Shown one piece after another: positions 42,170-51,715 of a stretch of DNA of 64,000 bases. Position numbers and translations under genes: made by a program. Each line of letters opens with the position of its first letter. Positions within the stretch are counted from its first letter, which is position 1. The notes under the pieces are model-generated. The model ran no database searches, was not told the origin of the DNA, and was given only the letters and a program-made list of their open reading frames with translations. Origin of the DNA: Lachnospiraceae bacterium UBA3316 (lineage in GTDB: Bacteria > Bacillota > Clostridia > Lachnospirales > Lachnospiraceae); NCBI GenBank assembly GCA_002361955.1, contig DESK01000059.1, positions 1 to 64,000 on the forward strand, written 5' to 3'.

Positions 42170-43452
42170 GGCAGTTTTGCGATCCCGGCGTCGATCAGTT
42201 TCTGAAGGGCCTTCAGGATGCCAAGCTTGGCATGGTACCAGGTAAGTCCTCCCTGAAAATATACGGCGTAGGGGGGCTTGATGGGGCCGTCGGCAGAAAG
42301 CTCGATGGAGGAGCCCTGCACAAAAGCGCCGGCCGCCATGATCACCTCACTGTCATAGCCGGGCATCGCCCACGGCTCCGGCGTCACATAGCTGTCCACC
42401 GGTGCCGCGGCCTGGATCCCCTCGCAGAACGCCACCACTCCCTCGGGAGATCCAAAGGTTACGGCCTGTATGATGTCGTGACGGCTCTCGCTGCCGTCCG
42501 GCACCACGGGAAAGCCCAGCCTCTCAAAGACATTGGCCGCGAATACTGCCCCTTTTAACGCTCCCGCCGTCACCGTGGGCGCCAGGAAAAAGCCCTGGTA
42601 AAATGACTGCATGACCCCCAGGGAAGCGCCAACCTCCCGTCCCAGGCCGGGAGAGGTAAGCCGGTAAGCCGCATTTTCAATACACTCCTCCGTGCCCGCG
42701 ATATAACCGCCGATGGGCGCCAGGCCGCCTCCCGGATTTTTGATCAGAGAACCAACCACCATATCGGCTCCCACATCTGAAGGCTCCGTGCGTTCCACAA
42801 ACTCCCCGTAGCAGTTATCTACCATACAGATGATATCGGGGCGGATTCCCTTTACGAAGGCGATCGCCTCCCCGATTTTTTCCACTGACAGAGTGGGTCT
42901 GGTCTGGTATCCCTTCGAGCGCTGAATGGCCACCAGCTTCGTGGCAGGCGTGACAGCCTGCCGGATACCTTCCAGGTCAAAGCTTCCGTCTGCAAGGAGA
43001 TCCACCTGACGGTAGGTGATGCCGTACTCAGCCAGGGAACCCTTTGACGGGCGGATGCCGATCACCTCCTCCAGGGTATCATAGGGCTTTCCTGAGATAG
43101 ACAAAAGCTCGTCCCCCGGCCTGAGATTTGACATCAAAGCCAGAGCCAGGGCATGTGTGCCGCAGGTAATCTGGGGACGCACCAGCGCCGCCTCCGTATG
43201 AAAGGCCGCCGCGTAAACCTCCTCCAGCTTATCACGTCCCAAATCATTGTAGCCGTAGCCGCTGCTGGCATTGAAACACTCGGCGCTTACCTTGCATTTC
43301 TGCATGGCCCCGATCACCTTCAGCTGATTGTACTCCGCAGTGGCGTCAATGGCCTCAAATCTCTCCTTCAGCTCTGATTCAATCCTTTGCCCGTAGTCCA
43401 GCACCTCACTGCTGATGCCGAGGCTGCGGTAAACACTCTCCATTGTTTCCAT
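42166..43452 (-). CDS. PLP-dependent methionine gamma-lyase family (aluminium-resistance protein-like)
   Basis: A 428-residue PLP enzyme of the COG4100 family, often annotated as aluminium resistance protein. Conserved parts are FNASSGYGYNDLGRDKLEEV, RPQITCGTHALALALMSNL, the likely PLP-lysine motif AIQRSKGYQTRPTLS and GSLIKNPGGGLAPIGGYIAG. Substrate is unproven. It lies two bases downstream of miaA and overlaps the following flavoprotein gene. Confidence 0.88.
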   Translation of the reverse strand: METMESVYRSLGISSEVLDYGQRIESELKERFEAIDATAEYNQLKVIGAMQKCKVSAECFNASSGYGYNDLGRDKLEEVYAAAFHTEAALVRPQITCGTHALALALMSNLRPGDELLSISGKPYDTLEEVIGIRPSKGSLAEYGITYRQVDLLADGSFDLEGIRQAVTPATKLVAIQRSKGYQTRPTLSVEKIGEAIAFVKGIRPDIICMVDNCYGEFVERTEPSDVGADMVVGSLIKNPGGGLAPIGGYIAGTEECIENAAYRLTSPGLGREVGASLGVMQSFYQGFFLAPTVTAGALKGAVFAANVFERLGFPVVPDGSESRHDIIQAVTFGSPEGVVAFCEGIQAAAPVDSYVTPEPWAMPGYDSEVIMAAGAFVQGSSIELSADGPIKPPYAVYFQGGLTWYHAKLGILKALQKLIDAGIAKLP

Positions 43453-43454
43453 TT

Positions 43455-44411
43455 TTACCTCCCTGGCAGAATCTCTTTTTCTCTCAGAATTTCCGCCATC
43501 CTTTCCAGTATTTTCTCATGATCGTAGGCAAAAGCCTCTTTGTCGATCCAGCAGACCTCCTTCTCCCGCCGGAACCAGGTAAGCTGCCTTTTGGCAAAGT
43601 GGCGCGTATCACGTTTAATAATATAGACAGCCTCCTCGAGGGTGCATTCGCCGTTCAGATAACTCAAAATTTCCTTATAGCCAAGGCCCTGCATGGACAC
43701 CATCTCCCTGGTGCATCCCCTCTCCCTGAGGGCCTGCACTTCCTCCACCAGGCCGTTTGCCACCATGATGTCCACCCGCTCATCAATCCTTTGATACAGC
43801 CTGTCCCGCCTGTCATTTAAGACAAAGTAGGCAAACTGATAGGGGGAAACCTTTTGGCGCTCCTTCTCGTTGTGCCTGGAAATAGGTTCCCCGGTCTCTT
43901 TATAATATTCCAGCGCCCGGATCACCCGCTTCACATTATTGGCATGGATCTGTTCTGCCGAAACGGGGTCAACGCTTTTCAGCATCTCATGCAGCGCATC
44001 CGCTCCCTTTGTCCTAGCCAGGGCTTCCAGCTCCCTCCGGCAGCTGCCGTCCCCGCCGTTCTCCGTAAAATCAATATCATAGAGCACTGCCTGGATATAA
44101 AAGCCCGTGCCGCCCACTAATACCGGGACGCGCCCCCGGCTGTAAATCTCCTCCATACAGCGGCGGGCGCATTCCTGAAACCGGACGACGTGAAATTCCT
44201 CCTCCGGCTCAAAAACATCCACCAGATGATGGGGTACGCCCTGCATCTCCTCCGGGCGGATTTTCGCGGAACCGATATCCATATGCTTGTATACCTGCAT
44301 GGAATCCGCGGAGATAATCTCCCCGCCCACCATCTTTGCCAGACGGATCGACAACTCCGTCTTCCCTACAGCCGTAGGGCCTGTCAAAATAATCAATGGT
44401 CTTTTCATCAT
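43455..44411 (-). CDS. miaA: tRNA dimethylallyltransferase
   Basis: Adds a dimethylallyl group to A37 of tRNAs read with U in the first codon base. The P-loop LTGPTAVGKTELSIRLAK and the text GEIISADSMQVYKHMDIGSA then KIRPEEMQGVPHHLVDVFEP are the family signatures. Catalytic residues are in QKVSPYQFAYF-type text later. I chose the ATG at 44411, since the longer frame lies within mutL. The length of 318 residues is typical. MiaB at 49145-50596 performs the next step of the modification. Confidence 0.96.
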   Translation of the reverse strand: MMKRPLIILTGPTAVGKTELSIRLAKMVGGEIISADSMQVYKHMDIGSAKIRPEEMQGVPHHLVDVFEPEEEFHVVRFQECARRCMEEIYSRGRVPVLVGGTGFYIQAVLYDIDFTENGGDGSCRRELEALARTKGADALHEMLKSVDPVSAEQIHANNVKRVIRALEYYKETGEPISRHNEKERQKVSPYQFAYFVLNDRRDRLYQRIDERVDIMVANGLVEEVQALRERGCTREMVSMQGLGYKEILSYLNGECTLEEAVYIIKRDTRHFAKRQLTWFRREKEVCWIDKEAFAYDHEKILERMAEILREKEILPGR

Positions 44412-44412
44412 G

Positions 44413-46455
44413 TTATACGACTCTCTTAAATTTTTTCTCCAGCTCATACTTTGTCATGGAGATGATCGTGGGCCTGCCGTGGGGACAGTTGTAGGGATTT
44501 TCCAGGGAAAGGAGCTCGTCGATCAGCGCCTCCGCCTCCCTGGCAGACATCCTGTGCCGCCCCTTCACAGCCGCCTTGCAGGACATAGAGGCGATCCTCT
44601 CATGGATGACCTCCGCCTGTATCCGCCCCGTCTGCTCTGCCAGTCCGTCCAGCATCTCGAGAAACAGCTCCTTCTGGGCAATTCCATAGAGGTTTGCCGG
44701 GACGGCGCTGACCGCGTATTCCCGCCCGCCGAAGGGCGCGATCTCAAAGCCTAGGCTTTGAAACTGCTCCTGATACTGGGACAGGAGGGTCTCCTCCTGC
44801 ATATTCAGCGTGAGGATCAAAGGCGGCGAAAGCTGCTGGGAGGTAAATTCCTTCTGCTTCAGGCTTCGCATAGTGCGCTCATAGAGCACCTTCTCGTGGG
44901 CGGCATGCTGATCGATAATGTAGAGCTTTTCCCGGAACTCCACCAGCCAGTAGGTATCAAAGAGCTGGCCGATCAGACGATGCTCCCTGATATGCTCCTT
45001 AGACAGAAGCTTTTCTTCAAAAAGATCCATCTGGCGGGCCAAAACACTCTCCTGTTTCACCCCAGTCTCCCCAGAAGGATCCGTCACTTCCTTCGGGGCT
45101 TCTGCCCTTTCTTTTGGATTCTTCGGGGCAGCCTCCTCCGGCGGCAAAGCCTTCTCCTGCGCAGATGCAGGCACCTCTGCCGACACCGGCGCGAGTGTTC
45201 CCGGTTTTTTCTCCGTAAGGTAAGAGCGCATCCTCTCCTCCGGCTTCCGGTGATCCTCCCGGCTCCTCCCCTCCTTTACAAACTCCTCCACAGGCTTCAG
45301 CACAGGCATTTCCAGACTGCCGGTCCGATCCGTCCTGTAAGCTCCCCGTTCCTCCCGGATCTGCTCCATGCGCTTCTTCTCAAAAGGCTCCGGCACCGAG
45401 GAGGGCTGCTTCATAGGGGGAAGATCCCTCTTTTTCTGCTCCTCCACAGCCACCACCGGAATCAGCTCCCTGTGAAAGAGCCCCTGCCTTACCGTGTCAT
45501 GGACCAGCTGGTACATGCCCTGATTGTCGGCAAACCGCAGCTCCATCTTTGTGGGATGCACGTTGATATCCAGAAGCCCGCCGTCTATAGAAAAATGCAG
45601 GGCCGTAAAGGGGTATTTATGCTGCATCAAAAAGGTCTTGTATCCGTCCTCGATGGCCTTTGAGAGAATCCCGCTGCGGATATACCGCCCGTTGATAAAG
45701 TAATTCTCATAATTTCTGTTTCCCCTGGAGATAACGGGTTTCCCGATAAAGCCGTCGATGGAAATGTCTCCCTCTTTCCTGTGGATCTCCACCAGGTTGG
45801 CGGCAATATCCCTGCCGTAGATGCCGTAGATCACATCCTTCAGGTTGCCGTTTCCCGAAGTATGGAGCTTTGTCTGGTTATTGCTGATAAATTTGAACGC
45901 GATTTCCGGATGGGACAGAGCCATACGTTCCATCAGATCGCTGATATAGCCGGCCTCCGTAGCCGGCGTCTTCAGGAACTTTTTTCTGGCAGGCGTATTG
46001 TAAAAAATATTTCTCACAAGAAAGGTGGTTCCCTCCGGCGCGCCGATCTCCTCTGAGCTCTTTTCTTTTCCACCCTCGATCACATAGCGGACGCCTGTCA
46101 GGCTCCCCGCCGTCTTTGTGATAAGCTCCACCTGGCAGACGGCGGCAATGCTTGAGAGAGCCTCCCCGCGGAATCCCAGGGACGCCACGCTTAAAAGATC
46201 CTCCACTTTCTGGATTTTGCTGGTGGCATGGCGCAGAAATGCCAAAGGCACCTGAGACGCCCCGATGCCCTCCCCATTATCGGTGATGCGGATCAAGGAA
46301 ATCCCGCCCTCCTTGATCTCCACAGTGACGGCGTTTGCCCCTGCGTCTATGGCGTTTTCTACCAGTTCCTTGGCGATGGAGGAAGGACGCTCAATCACTT
46401 CCCCCGCCGCAATCTTATCAATCGTATTCTGATCTAATACCGCAATCTGTTTCAT
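44413..46455 (-). CDS. mutL: DNA mismatch repair protein MutL
   Basis: GHKL ATPase and latent endonuclease of mismatch repair. N-terminal motifs are ELVENAIDAGANAVTVEI, RITDNGEGI and GFRGEALSSIAAV. The long linker (about 340-480) is proline/glutamate-rich. The C-terminal domain carries the endonuclease metal motif DQHAAHEKVLYE, SCKAAVKG and CPHGRPT, so nicking activity is expected, as in mutH-less bacteria. I chose ATG 46455, since AGGTGG lies upstream; a GTG at 46470 would overlap mutS. Length 680 residues. Confidence 0.96.
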   Translation of the reverse strand: MKQIAVLDQNTIDKIAAGEVIERPSSIAKELVENAIDAGANAVTVEIKEGGISLIRITDNGEGIGASQVPLAFLRHATSKIQKVEDLLSVASLGFRGEALSSIAAVCQVELITKTAGSLTGVRYVIEGGKEKSSEEIGAPEGTTFLVRNIFYNTPARKKFLKTPATEAGYISDLMERMALSHPEIAFKFISNNQTKLHTSGNGNLKDVIYGIYGRDIAANLVEIHRKEGDISIDGFIGKPVISRGNRNYENYFINGRYIRSGILSKAIEDGYKTFLMQHKYPFTALHFSIDGGLLDINVHPTKMELRFADNQGMYQLVHDTVRQGLFHRELIPVVAVEEQKKRDLPPMKQPSSVPEPFEKKRMEQIREERGAYRTDRTGSLEMPVLKPVEEFVKEGRSREDHRKPEERMRSYLTEKKPGTLAPVSAEVPASAQEKALPPEEAAPKNPKERAEAPKEVTDPSGETGVKQESVLARQMDLFEEKLLSKEHIREHRLIGQLFDTYWLVEFREKLYIIDQHAAHEKVLYERTMRSLKQKEFTSQQLSPPLILTLNMQEETLLSQYQEQFQSLGFEIAPFGGREYAVSAVPANLYGIAQKELFLEMLDGLAEQTGRIQAEVIHERIASMSCKAAVKGRHRMSAREAEALIDELLSLENPYNCPHGRPTIISMTKYELEKKFKRVV

Positions 46456-46463
46456 TCTGGAAA

Positions 46464-49127
46464 TCACCACCTGTTTTTCAGCTTCTGCTGCAGCCTGTAA
46501 AGTGTATTCAGCGCGTCGATAGGCGTCAGATGCCCCACATCGATCTCGCCAAGCTCCTTTAAGATATCCTCCTCACGCACCGTCTCAAAGAGCGACATCT
46601 GTTCCACATCCACCTGGTCGTACTTCTTGACTTTTTTTGCCTTTTTCCTGGCGCCTGTGTCTGCCTTGATTTCACTGACCTTCTCCGTAATATCCGCGTT
46701 GCTCAGCTCCTCCGCCAGCTCCTTGGCCCTCTCGATCACCGAATCAGGCACGCCGGCCAGCTTTGCCACCTGGATCCCGTAGCTCTTATCGGCACCTCCC
46801 TTTACGATCTTCCGGAGGAACACAATATCATCGCCCTTTTCCTTCACCGCGATGCAATAATTGTTCACAGAGCTGATCTTTCCTTCCAGCTCCGTCAGCT
46901 CATGGTAGTGTGTGGCAAACAGGGTCTTCGCCCCCAGAAGCTTTGGATTGCTGATATGCTCCACCACGGCCCAGGCAATACTCAGCCCGTCAAACGTACT
47001 TGTGCCTCTGCCAATCTCGTCTAGGATCAGCAGGCTGTCCCTGGTGGCATTGCGCAGAATGTTGGCCACTTCCGTCATCTCCACCATAAACGTGCTCTGG
47101 CCGGAAGCCAGGTCGTCGGAAGCCCCCACACGCGTAAAGATGCGGTCCACGATACCGATCTTTGCGGCGTCCGCAGGAACAAAGCTTCCCAGCTGCGCCA
47201 TCAGCACGATCAGCGCCGTCTGGCGCATATAGGTGGATTTTCCCGCCATGTTGGGCCCGGTAATAATGGACACCCGGCTGTTCCCGTTGTCCAGATACGT
47301 GTCGTTGGAAATAAACATATCGTTGCTTATCATCTTCTCCACTACGGGATGACGCCCGCCCTTGATGTCGATGACGCCCTTTTCGTTGATCTTCGGCCGC
47401 ACATAATGATTGTGCTCTGCCACCACGGACAGGGAGGCGAACACGTCCGTCTGGGCAATGGCCCTGGCCGTCTGCTGGATACGGACCACCTGATCCGCAA
47501 TCTGGTCGCGGACGCCGCAGAAAAGCTCATATTCCAGGACAGACAGACGGTCTTCCGCCCCCAGAATCATATCCTCCAGCTCTTTCAGCTCCGGCGTGAT
47601 GTAGCGCTCGGCGTTTGTCAGCGTCTGTTTTCTCGTATAGCGCTCAGGCACCAGGTCCTTGAAGGAGTTTGTCACCTCCAGATAATAGCCGAATACCTTG
47701 TTAAACTTTATTTTCAGGTTTTTGATTCCTGTAGACTCCCGCTCCTTCGCCTCCAGCTCGGCCAGCCAGGTTTTTCCCTCCGTCTTGGAGCTGCGGAGCT
47801 TGTCGATCTCCTCATGATAGCCGTTCTTTATGATACCGCCCTCCCGCACCATAATCGGCGGCTCATCCACAATCGAGTCCTCCACCAGCCTGCAGAGATC
47901 CTCCAGCGGGTCAAGCTCCTTCTCGATCTCCTTTAGAAGCTCAGACTGAAACCCTTTCAATATGTACTTGATATGGGGAAGCATCGACAGGGAGCTTTTA
48001 AAAGCGATGAGATCCCTGGGATTGGCCGACTTGTAGCTGATCCTGCCGATCAGGCGCTCCAGGTCATAGACGGGATTCAGATACTCCCGTATCTCCTCCC
48101 TGGAAATGGCATTTTCGTTCAGCTCCTGGATTGCGTCCAGACGGCGGTTGATCTCCTTCTTTTCAATCAACGGCTGTTCAATAAAGCTCCTTAACATCCT
48201 GGCTCCCATGGCCGTCTTTGTCTTATCCAGCACCCACATCAGGGAACCCCTCTTCTGCTTTTCCCGGAGAGTCTCGCACAGCTCCAGATTCCGTCTGGTG
48301 GAGCTGTCGATAATCATATATTTCCCCGTCACATAGGGTACAAGCCTGGTCAGGTTCGCCAGAGAGCTTTTCTGGGTCTCCATCAGGTAACGGAGCAGGG
48401 CTCCCGAGGCGATCACACCGCAGTCATAGTCCGACAGGCCCAGGCCCTCCAGGGATTTCACCTGAAAATGCTCCATCAGCGTCTGCCTGCACAGATCATC
48501 GTCAAAATACCAGTCCTCCAGGGAATAGACGCTGATCCCCATCCTGGACTTCAGATCCTCCATATCCATCCCGCTCACATAGAAAGATTCATTGCAGATA
48601 ATCTCCGCCGGGACGAATTTTGTGATCTCATCCATCAGCTTTCTGGCTCCGTCCAGCTCAGTCATAAAATAATCTCCGGTAGTAATATCGGAGATGGACA
48701 CGCCGTATCGATCCGCCGTGTATACAATACACATAATATAATTGTTTTTCGTCTCATCCAGAGCCTGGATATTCATGTTCGTTCCCGGCGTAACGATACG
48801 GATCACGTCCCGCTTCACGATGCCCTTCGCCTGCTTCGGATCTTCCAGCTGTTCGCAGATCGCCACCTTATATCCTTTGCCCACCAGCCGGTTCAGATAA
48901 CCATCCACCGCATGATAGGGAATCCCGCACATAGGCGCCCTCTCGGGAAGGCCGCAGTCCTTTCCCGTCAAAGTGATCTCAAGCTCTCTGGATGCCGTAA
49001 TTGCATCCTCAAAAAACATCTCATAGAAATCTCCCAGCCGGTAAAAAAGGATGCAGTCCTGATACTGCTCCTTTGTCTTTACATATTGCTGCATCATCGG
49101 CGTCAAACGCGCTGTGTCAATGTTCAT
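46464..49127 (-). CDS. mutS: DNA mismatch repair protein MutS
   Basis: Mismatch-sensing ATPase. The N-terminal domain has FYRLGDFYEMFFEDA with the Phe-Tyr-Glu mismatch wedge. The ATPase motifs GPNMAGKSTYMRQTALIVLM near residue 620, LILDEIGRGTSTFDGLSIAW and TLFATHYHELTEL are intact. Length 887 residues is typical. The C-terminal end has basic text (GARKKAKKVKKYDQVDVEQM). It lies between miaB and mutL with short gaps, so one transcript is likely. Confidence 0.98.
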   Translation of the reverse strand: MNIDTARLTPMMQQYVKTKEQYQDCILFYRLGDFYEMFFEDAITASRELEITLTGKDCGLPERAPMCGIPYHAVDGYLNRLVGKGYKVAICEQLEDPKQAKGIVKRDVIRIVTPGTNMNIQALDETKNNYIMCIVYTADRYGVSISDITTGDYFMTELDGARKLMDEITKFVPAEIICNESFYVSGMDMEDLKSRMGISVYSLEDWYFDDDLCRQTLMEHFQVKSLEGLGLSDYDCGVIASGALLRYLMETQKSSLANLTRLVPYVTGKYMIIDSSTRRNLELCETLREKQKRGSLMWVLDKTKTAMGARMLRSFIEQPLIEKKEINRRLDAIQELNENAISREEIREYLNPVYDLERLIGRISYKSANPRDLIAFKSSLSMLPHIKYILKGFQSELLKEIEKELDPLEDLCRLVEDSIVDEPPIMVREGGIIKNGYHEEIDKLRSSKTEGKTWLAELEAKERESTGIKNLKIKFNKVFGYYLEVTNSFKDLVPERYTRKQTLTNAERYITPELKELEDMILGAEDRLSVLEYELFCGVRDQIADQVVRIQQTARAIAQTDVFASLSVVAEHNHYVRPKINEKGVIDIKGGRHPVVEKMISNDMFISNDTYLDNGNSRVSIITGPNMAGKSTYMRQTALIVLMAQLGSFVPADAAKIGIVDRIFTRVGASDDLASGQSTFMVEMTEVANILRNATRDSLLILDEIGRGTSTFDGLSIAWAVVEHISNPKLLGAKTLFATHYHELTELEGKISSVNNYCIAVKEKGDDIVFLRKIVKGGADKSYGIQVAKLAGVPDSVIERAKELAEELSNADITEKVSEIKADTGARKKAKKVKKYDQVDVEQMSLFETVREEDILKELGEIDVGHLTPIDALNTLYRLQQKLKNRW

Positions 49128-49144
49128 GTTTACCTCACTTCAAA

Positions 49145-50596
49145 CTAATTTCCTTCTAATTCTCCAAGATAATAAAAGCCCTTGCTCTCGGTCAGCGTCA
49201 CATTCACGATCTTTCCGATCAGCTCCTCTGTGCCCGGAAAGTGTACCAGCAGATTGTTCCCCAGGCGCCCTGTCACAAGGTCTGGATCCTGCTCGTTGAT
49301 CTGTTCCACCAGGACAGGCACTGTCTGTCCCTCAAAACGGCTGCTGGTTTCCTTTGAAATGGCCTGGACCTCCTTTAAAAGCCTGTCAAACCGTTCCTTC
49401 ACCACATCCTCCGGCACCTGGTTTTCCATGGCTGCCGCCGGAGTTCCCGTTCTCTTGGAATAGATGAATGTAAACGCGCTGTCGTAGCGCACCTTCCGCA
49501 CCACATCAAGCGTCTCCTGAAAATCTTCCTCCGTCTCCCCCGGAAATCCCACGATAATATCCGTCGTCAGGGAAATGTCGGGTATAGCCTCCCGGAGTTT
49601 TTCCACCAGGCGCAGATACTGCTCCTTTGTGTAACGGCGGTTCATGATCTTCAGGAGGCGGCTGCTCCCGGACTGCAGCGGAAGGTGCATATGATGGCAG
49701 ACCTTGGGAAGCTCCTTCATGGCCTGGATCAGCTCGTCCGACAGATCCTTGGGATGGGAAGTCATAAAACGGATGCGCTGGATGCCGTCAATCTTTGCCG
49801 CCTCCCGCAGAAGCTCCGCAAAGGTGACGGGCATTTCCAGATTTTTTCCGTAGGAGTTTACATTCTGTCCAAGAAGCATGATCTCCACCACGCCGTCCGC
49901 CGCCAGTTTCTCAATCTCCCGCAGGATATCCTGAGGCTTGCGGCTTCTCTCCCTCCCCCTCACATAGGGGACAATGCAGTAGCTGCAAAAATTGTTGCAG
50001 CCAAACATGATGTTAACCCCCGATTTAAAGAAGTATTTTCTCTCCGCCGGAAGATCCTCCACAATCTTGTCCGTATCCTTCCAGATATCGATGACCATCT
50101 CCTCAGACTCCAGGCTGCAAAAGAGAAGCTCTGCGAATTTATAAATATTGTGAGTGCCAAAGATCAGATTGACAAAGCGGTAGCTCTTTTTCAGCTTTTC
50201 CACCACCGAGGGCTCCTGCATCATGCAGCCGCAGAGAGCGATCCGCATACCCGGATTTTTCTTTTTCAGGCTGTGAAGAAACCCAAGTCTTCCGTAAACC
50301 TTCTGGTTCGCGTTATCCCGGACTGTGCAGGTATTGTAGATCACAAAATCCGCGTGTTCGTCGGAGACGGTCTCATAGCCCACCTCCTCCAAAATACCTG
50401 TCAGCTTCTCGCTGTCCCTTGCATTCATCTGACAGCCCATGTTGACTACACAGGCCTGGGGACGGCGGCCATGTTCCTTTGCGAAAGCATCCGTCCACTC
50501 CCTGCATTTTGCCATAAAATAATACTGCCTTTCAGGCTCTGCCAACGGAGGCTCCTGGGCGGTATCGATTTTTGTAATATCTATTTCATTATACAT
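49145..50596 (-). CDS. miaB: tRNA methylthiotransferase MiaB
   Basis: Radical SAM enzyme that methylthiolates i6A37 of tRNA. The N-terminal UPF0004 domain has CVVNMGCQMNARDSEKLTG; the radical SAM cluster is CNNFCSYC in GCNNFCSYCIVPY; the TRAM domain is at the C terminus (VPVLVEQINEQDPDLVTGRL). Length 483 residues. It precedes mutS and mutL, while miaA (its substrate-forming partner) lies further in the same run. An inverted repeat brackets its predicted promoter. Confidence 0.97.
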   Translation of the reverse strand: MYNEIDITKIDTAQEPPLAEPERQYYFMAKCREWTDAFAKEHGRRPQACVVNMGCQMNARDSEKLTGILEEVGYETVSDEHADFVIYNTCTVRDNANQKVYGRLGFLHSLKKKNPGMRIALCGCMMQEPSVVEKLKKSYRFVNLIFGTHNIYKFAELLFCSLESEEMVIDIWKDTDKIVEDLPAERKYFFKSGVNIMFGCNNFCSYCIVPYVRGRERSRKPQDILREIEKLAADGVVEIMLLGQNVNSYGKNLEMPVTFAELLREAAKIDGIQRIRFMTSHPKDLSDELIQAMKELPKVCHHMHLPLQSGSSRLLKIMNRRYTKEQYLRLVEKLREAIPDISLTTDIIVGFPGETEEDFQETLDVVRKVRYDSAFTFIYSKRTGTPAAAMENQVPEDVVKERFDRLLKEVQAISKETSSRFEGQTVPVLVEQINEQDPDLVTGRLGNNLLVHFPGTEELIGKIVNVTLTESKGFYYLGELEGN

Positions 50597-50638
50597 TTTT
50601 CTATCTTTTATCCCTTTCTGGCATACTCATTTTGCTGG

Positions 50639-50709
50639 CTGCGCGGTAACCACTATCCCCATTATACACAAAATAAAGCAGTTTGCAATGAAAAAAGGTT
50701 ACCGCGCAG
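50639..50709. repeat. Perfect 13-base inverted repeat bracketing the predicted miaB promoter
   Basis: CTGCGCGGTAACC (50639-50651) and GGTTACCGCGCAG (50697-50709) are perfect inverted copies 45 bases apart. The predicted miaB promoter lies entirely between them. A third, imperfect copy (GGTTACGCTCAGAC) lies at 50757-50770, overlapping the M14 peptidase stop codon. This could be a pair of operators, or in principle an invertible promoter. Confidence 0.85.
50661..50688 (-). promoter_or_regulatory. Predicted promoter of miaB (minus strand)
   Basis: Minus strand TTGCAA and TATAAT are separated by 16 bases, with the start point just before the downstream repeat arm and about 58 bases upstream of the miaB start. 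Confidence 0.65.
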
Positions 50710-50728
50710 ACCTGCCTGAACGGTTAGT

Positions 50729-50751
50729 TACTGTGCACAAAGTGAACAGTA
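50729..50751. repeat. Short near-perfect hairpin between M14 peptidase and miaB
   Basis: TACTGTGCAC and GTGAACAGTA pair with one mismatch around AAA, flanked by AACGGTT words on both sides. It lies between the M14 stop and the miaB promoter. There is no T run, so a terminator is doubtful. Confidence 0.5.
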
Positions 50752-50764
50752 CCAACGGTTACGC

Positions 50765-51661
50765 TCAGACTCCATATTTTAAAAAGCACAGGGGAAGCCA
50801 GCGAATCTCCCGATAAACCTCCTTCTGATATGCCAAATCCATCGGAAATCCTGCCTCATCCGCCACCGTCTCCACTGTGACAGCAGGCCGTCCATACCTT
50901 TCCGAATAATAGTTGACGGAGTTTCCGCCGTCAAACGTTGTCTCCCTCTCCTCCCTAGGGCTGCCAAGCCGATAGCCGGAGAGCTTCTGCATGCGCTTCG
51001 CCAGACGCTTTCCCCTGCGGTTGTACCTCCAGGTCATAGCCCTGCGATAATAGTACAAAACCTTCCCTCTGGAGTGGACGTCAAGATACCCCACCGATTC
51101 CGGGAACTCCGCAAATGCCCGTATCAAAGCCCTGGTTTCCGGCTCACTGGCAGCCTCCTCCATCCCCTCCCTTGGCAGGAAGGAAGCACAGGGGAAATTT
51201 CTGTTGATATCCACGCCTCGTCCATTCCCTTTCCACTCCTTCCAGGGAATGCCCTGGTTTCCGGCCTTTTCCCGGAGAGCCGCGTTTTGCAGTATCCCCC
51301 CGTCTCCCAGGGCGATCTCATAGCCGTCCGGATTCATAAGGGGCAGAAAATAAATGCTGTATTCCCGCAGAAGCTTCTTTCCCGGCTCAAACAGGGGATC
51401 GCTGTATTCATTCTCCCGGATCAGCGCGTACGTCTCAATCATCTGAAGTATCGCTGCTGTGTTGGCGCTCTCCCTTCCATGGATTCCCGCGCTCACCAGC
51501 AGGCACTTTGGGGAATCCCCCAGAAGGACTCCCGGGATTTCCCTGTCATCCGCGCTTTCTCCCGCAGGCCGATAGGACAGGTGCGCCGGATACCTGTGCG
51601 ACATCTCCTTCAGTTTTTCTGTGATCTCCTCCGCCGTATACCTTCTATCCAGTTCTACCAT
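50765..51661 (-). CDS. M14 family zinc carboxypeptidase
   Basis: A 298-residue metallopeptidase of the M14 family. The zinc motif HGRE (AGIHGRESANT) supplies His and Glu, LDVHSRG the third ligand, and VTVETVADE the catalytic glutamate. There is no signal peptide, so it is probably cytoplasmic, or exported by another route. M14 relatives in Bacillota include enzymes acting on peptidoglycan peptides; the substrate here is unknown. The unusual end with an imperfect third repeat copy overlaps the stop. Confidence 0.88.
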   Translation of the reverse strand: MVELDRRYTAEEITEKLKEMSHRYPAHLSYRPAGESADDREIPGVLLGDSPKCLLVSAGIHGRESANTAAILQMIETYALIRENEYSDPLFEPGKKLLREYSIYFLPLMNPDGYEIALGDGGILQNAALREKAGNQGIPWKEWKGNGRGVDINRNFPCASFLPREGMEEAASEPETRALIRAFAEFPESVGYLDVHSRGKVLYYYRRAMTWRYNRRGKRLAKRMQKLSGYRLGSPREERETTFDGGNSVNYYSERYGRPAVTVETVADEAGFPMDLAYQKEVYREIRWLPLCFLKYGV

Positions 51662-51715
51662 CCGATCTCTTCCCGTCTCCCTCTTTCTTTATCATATGGA
51701 AAGAAGCAAAGAAGG

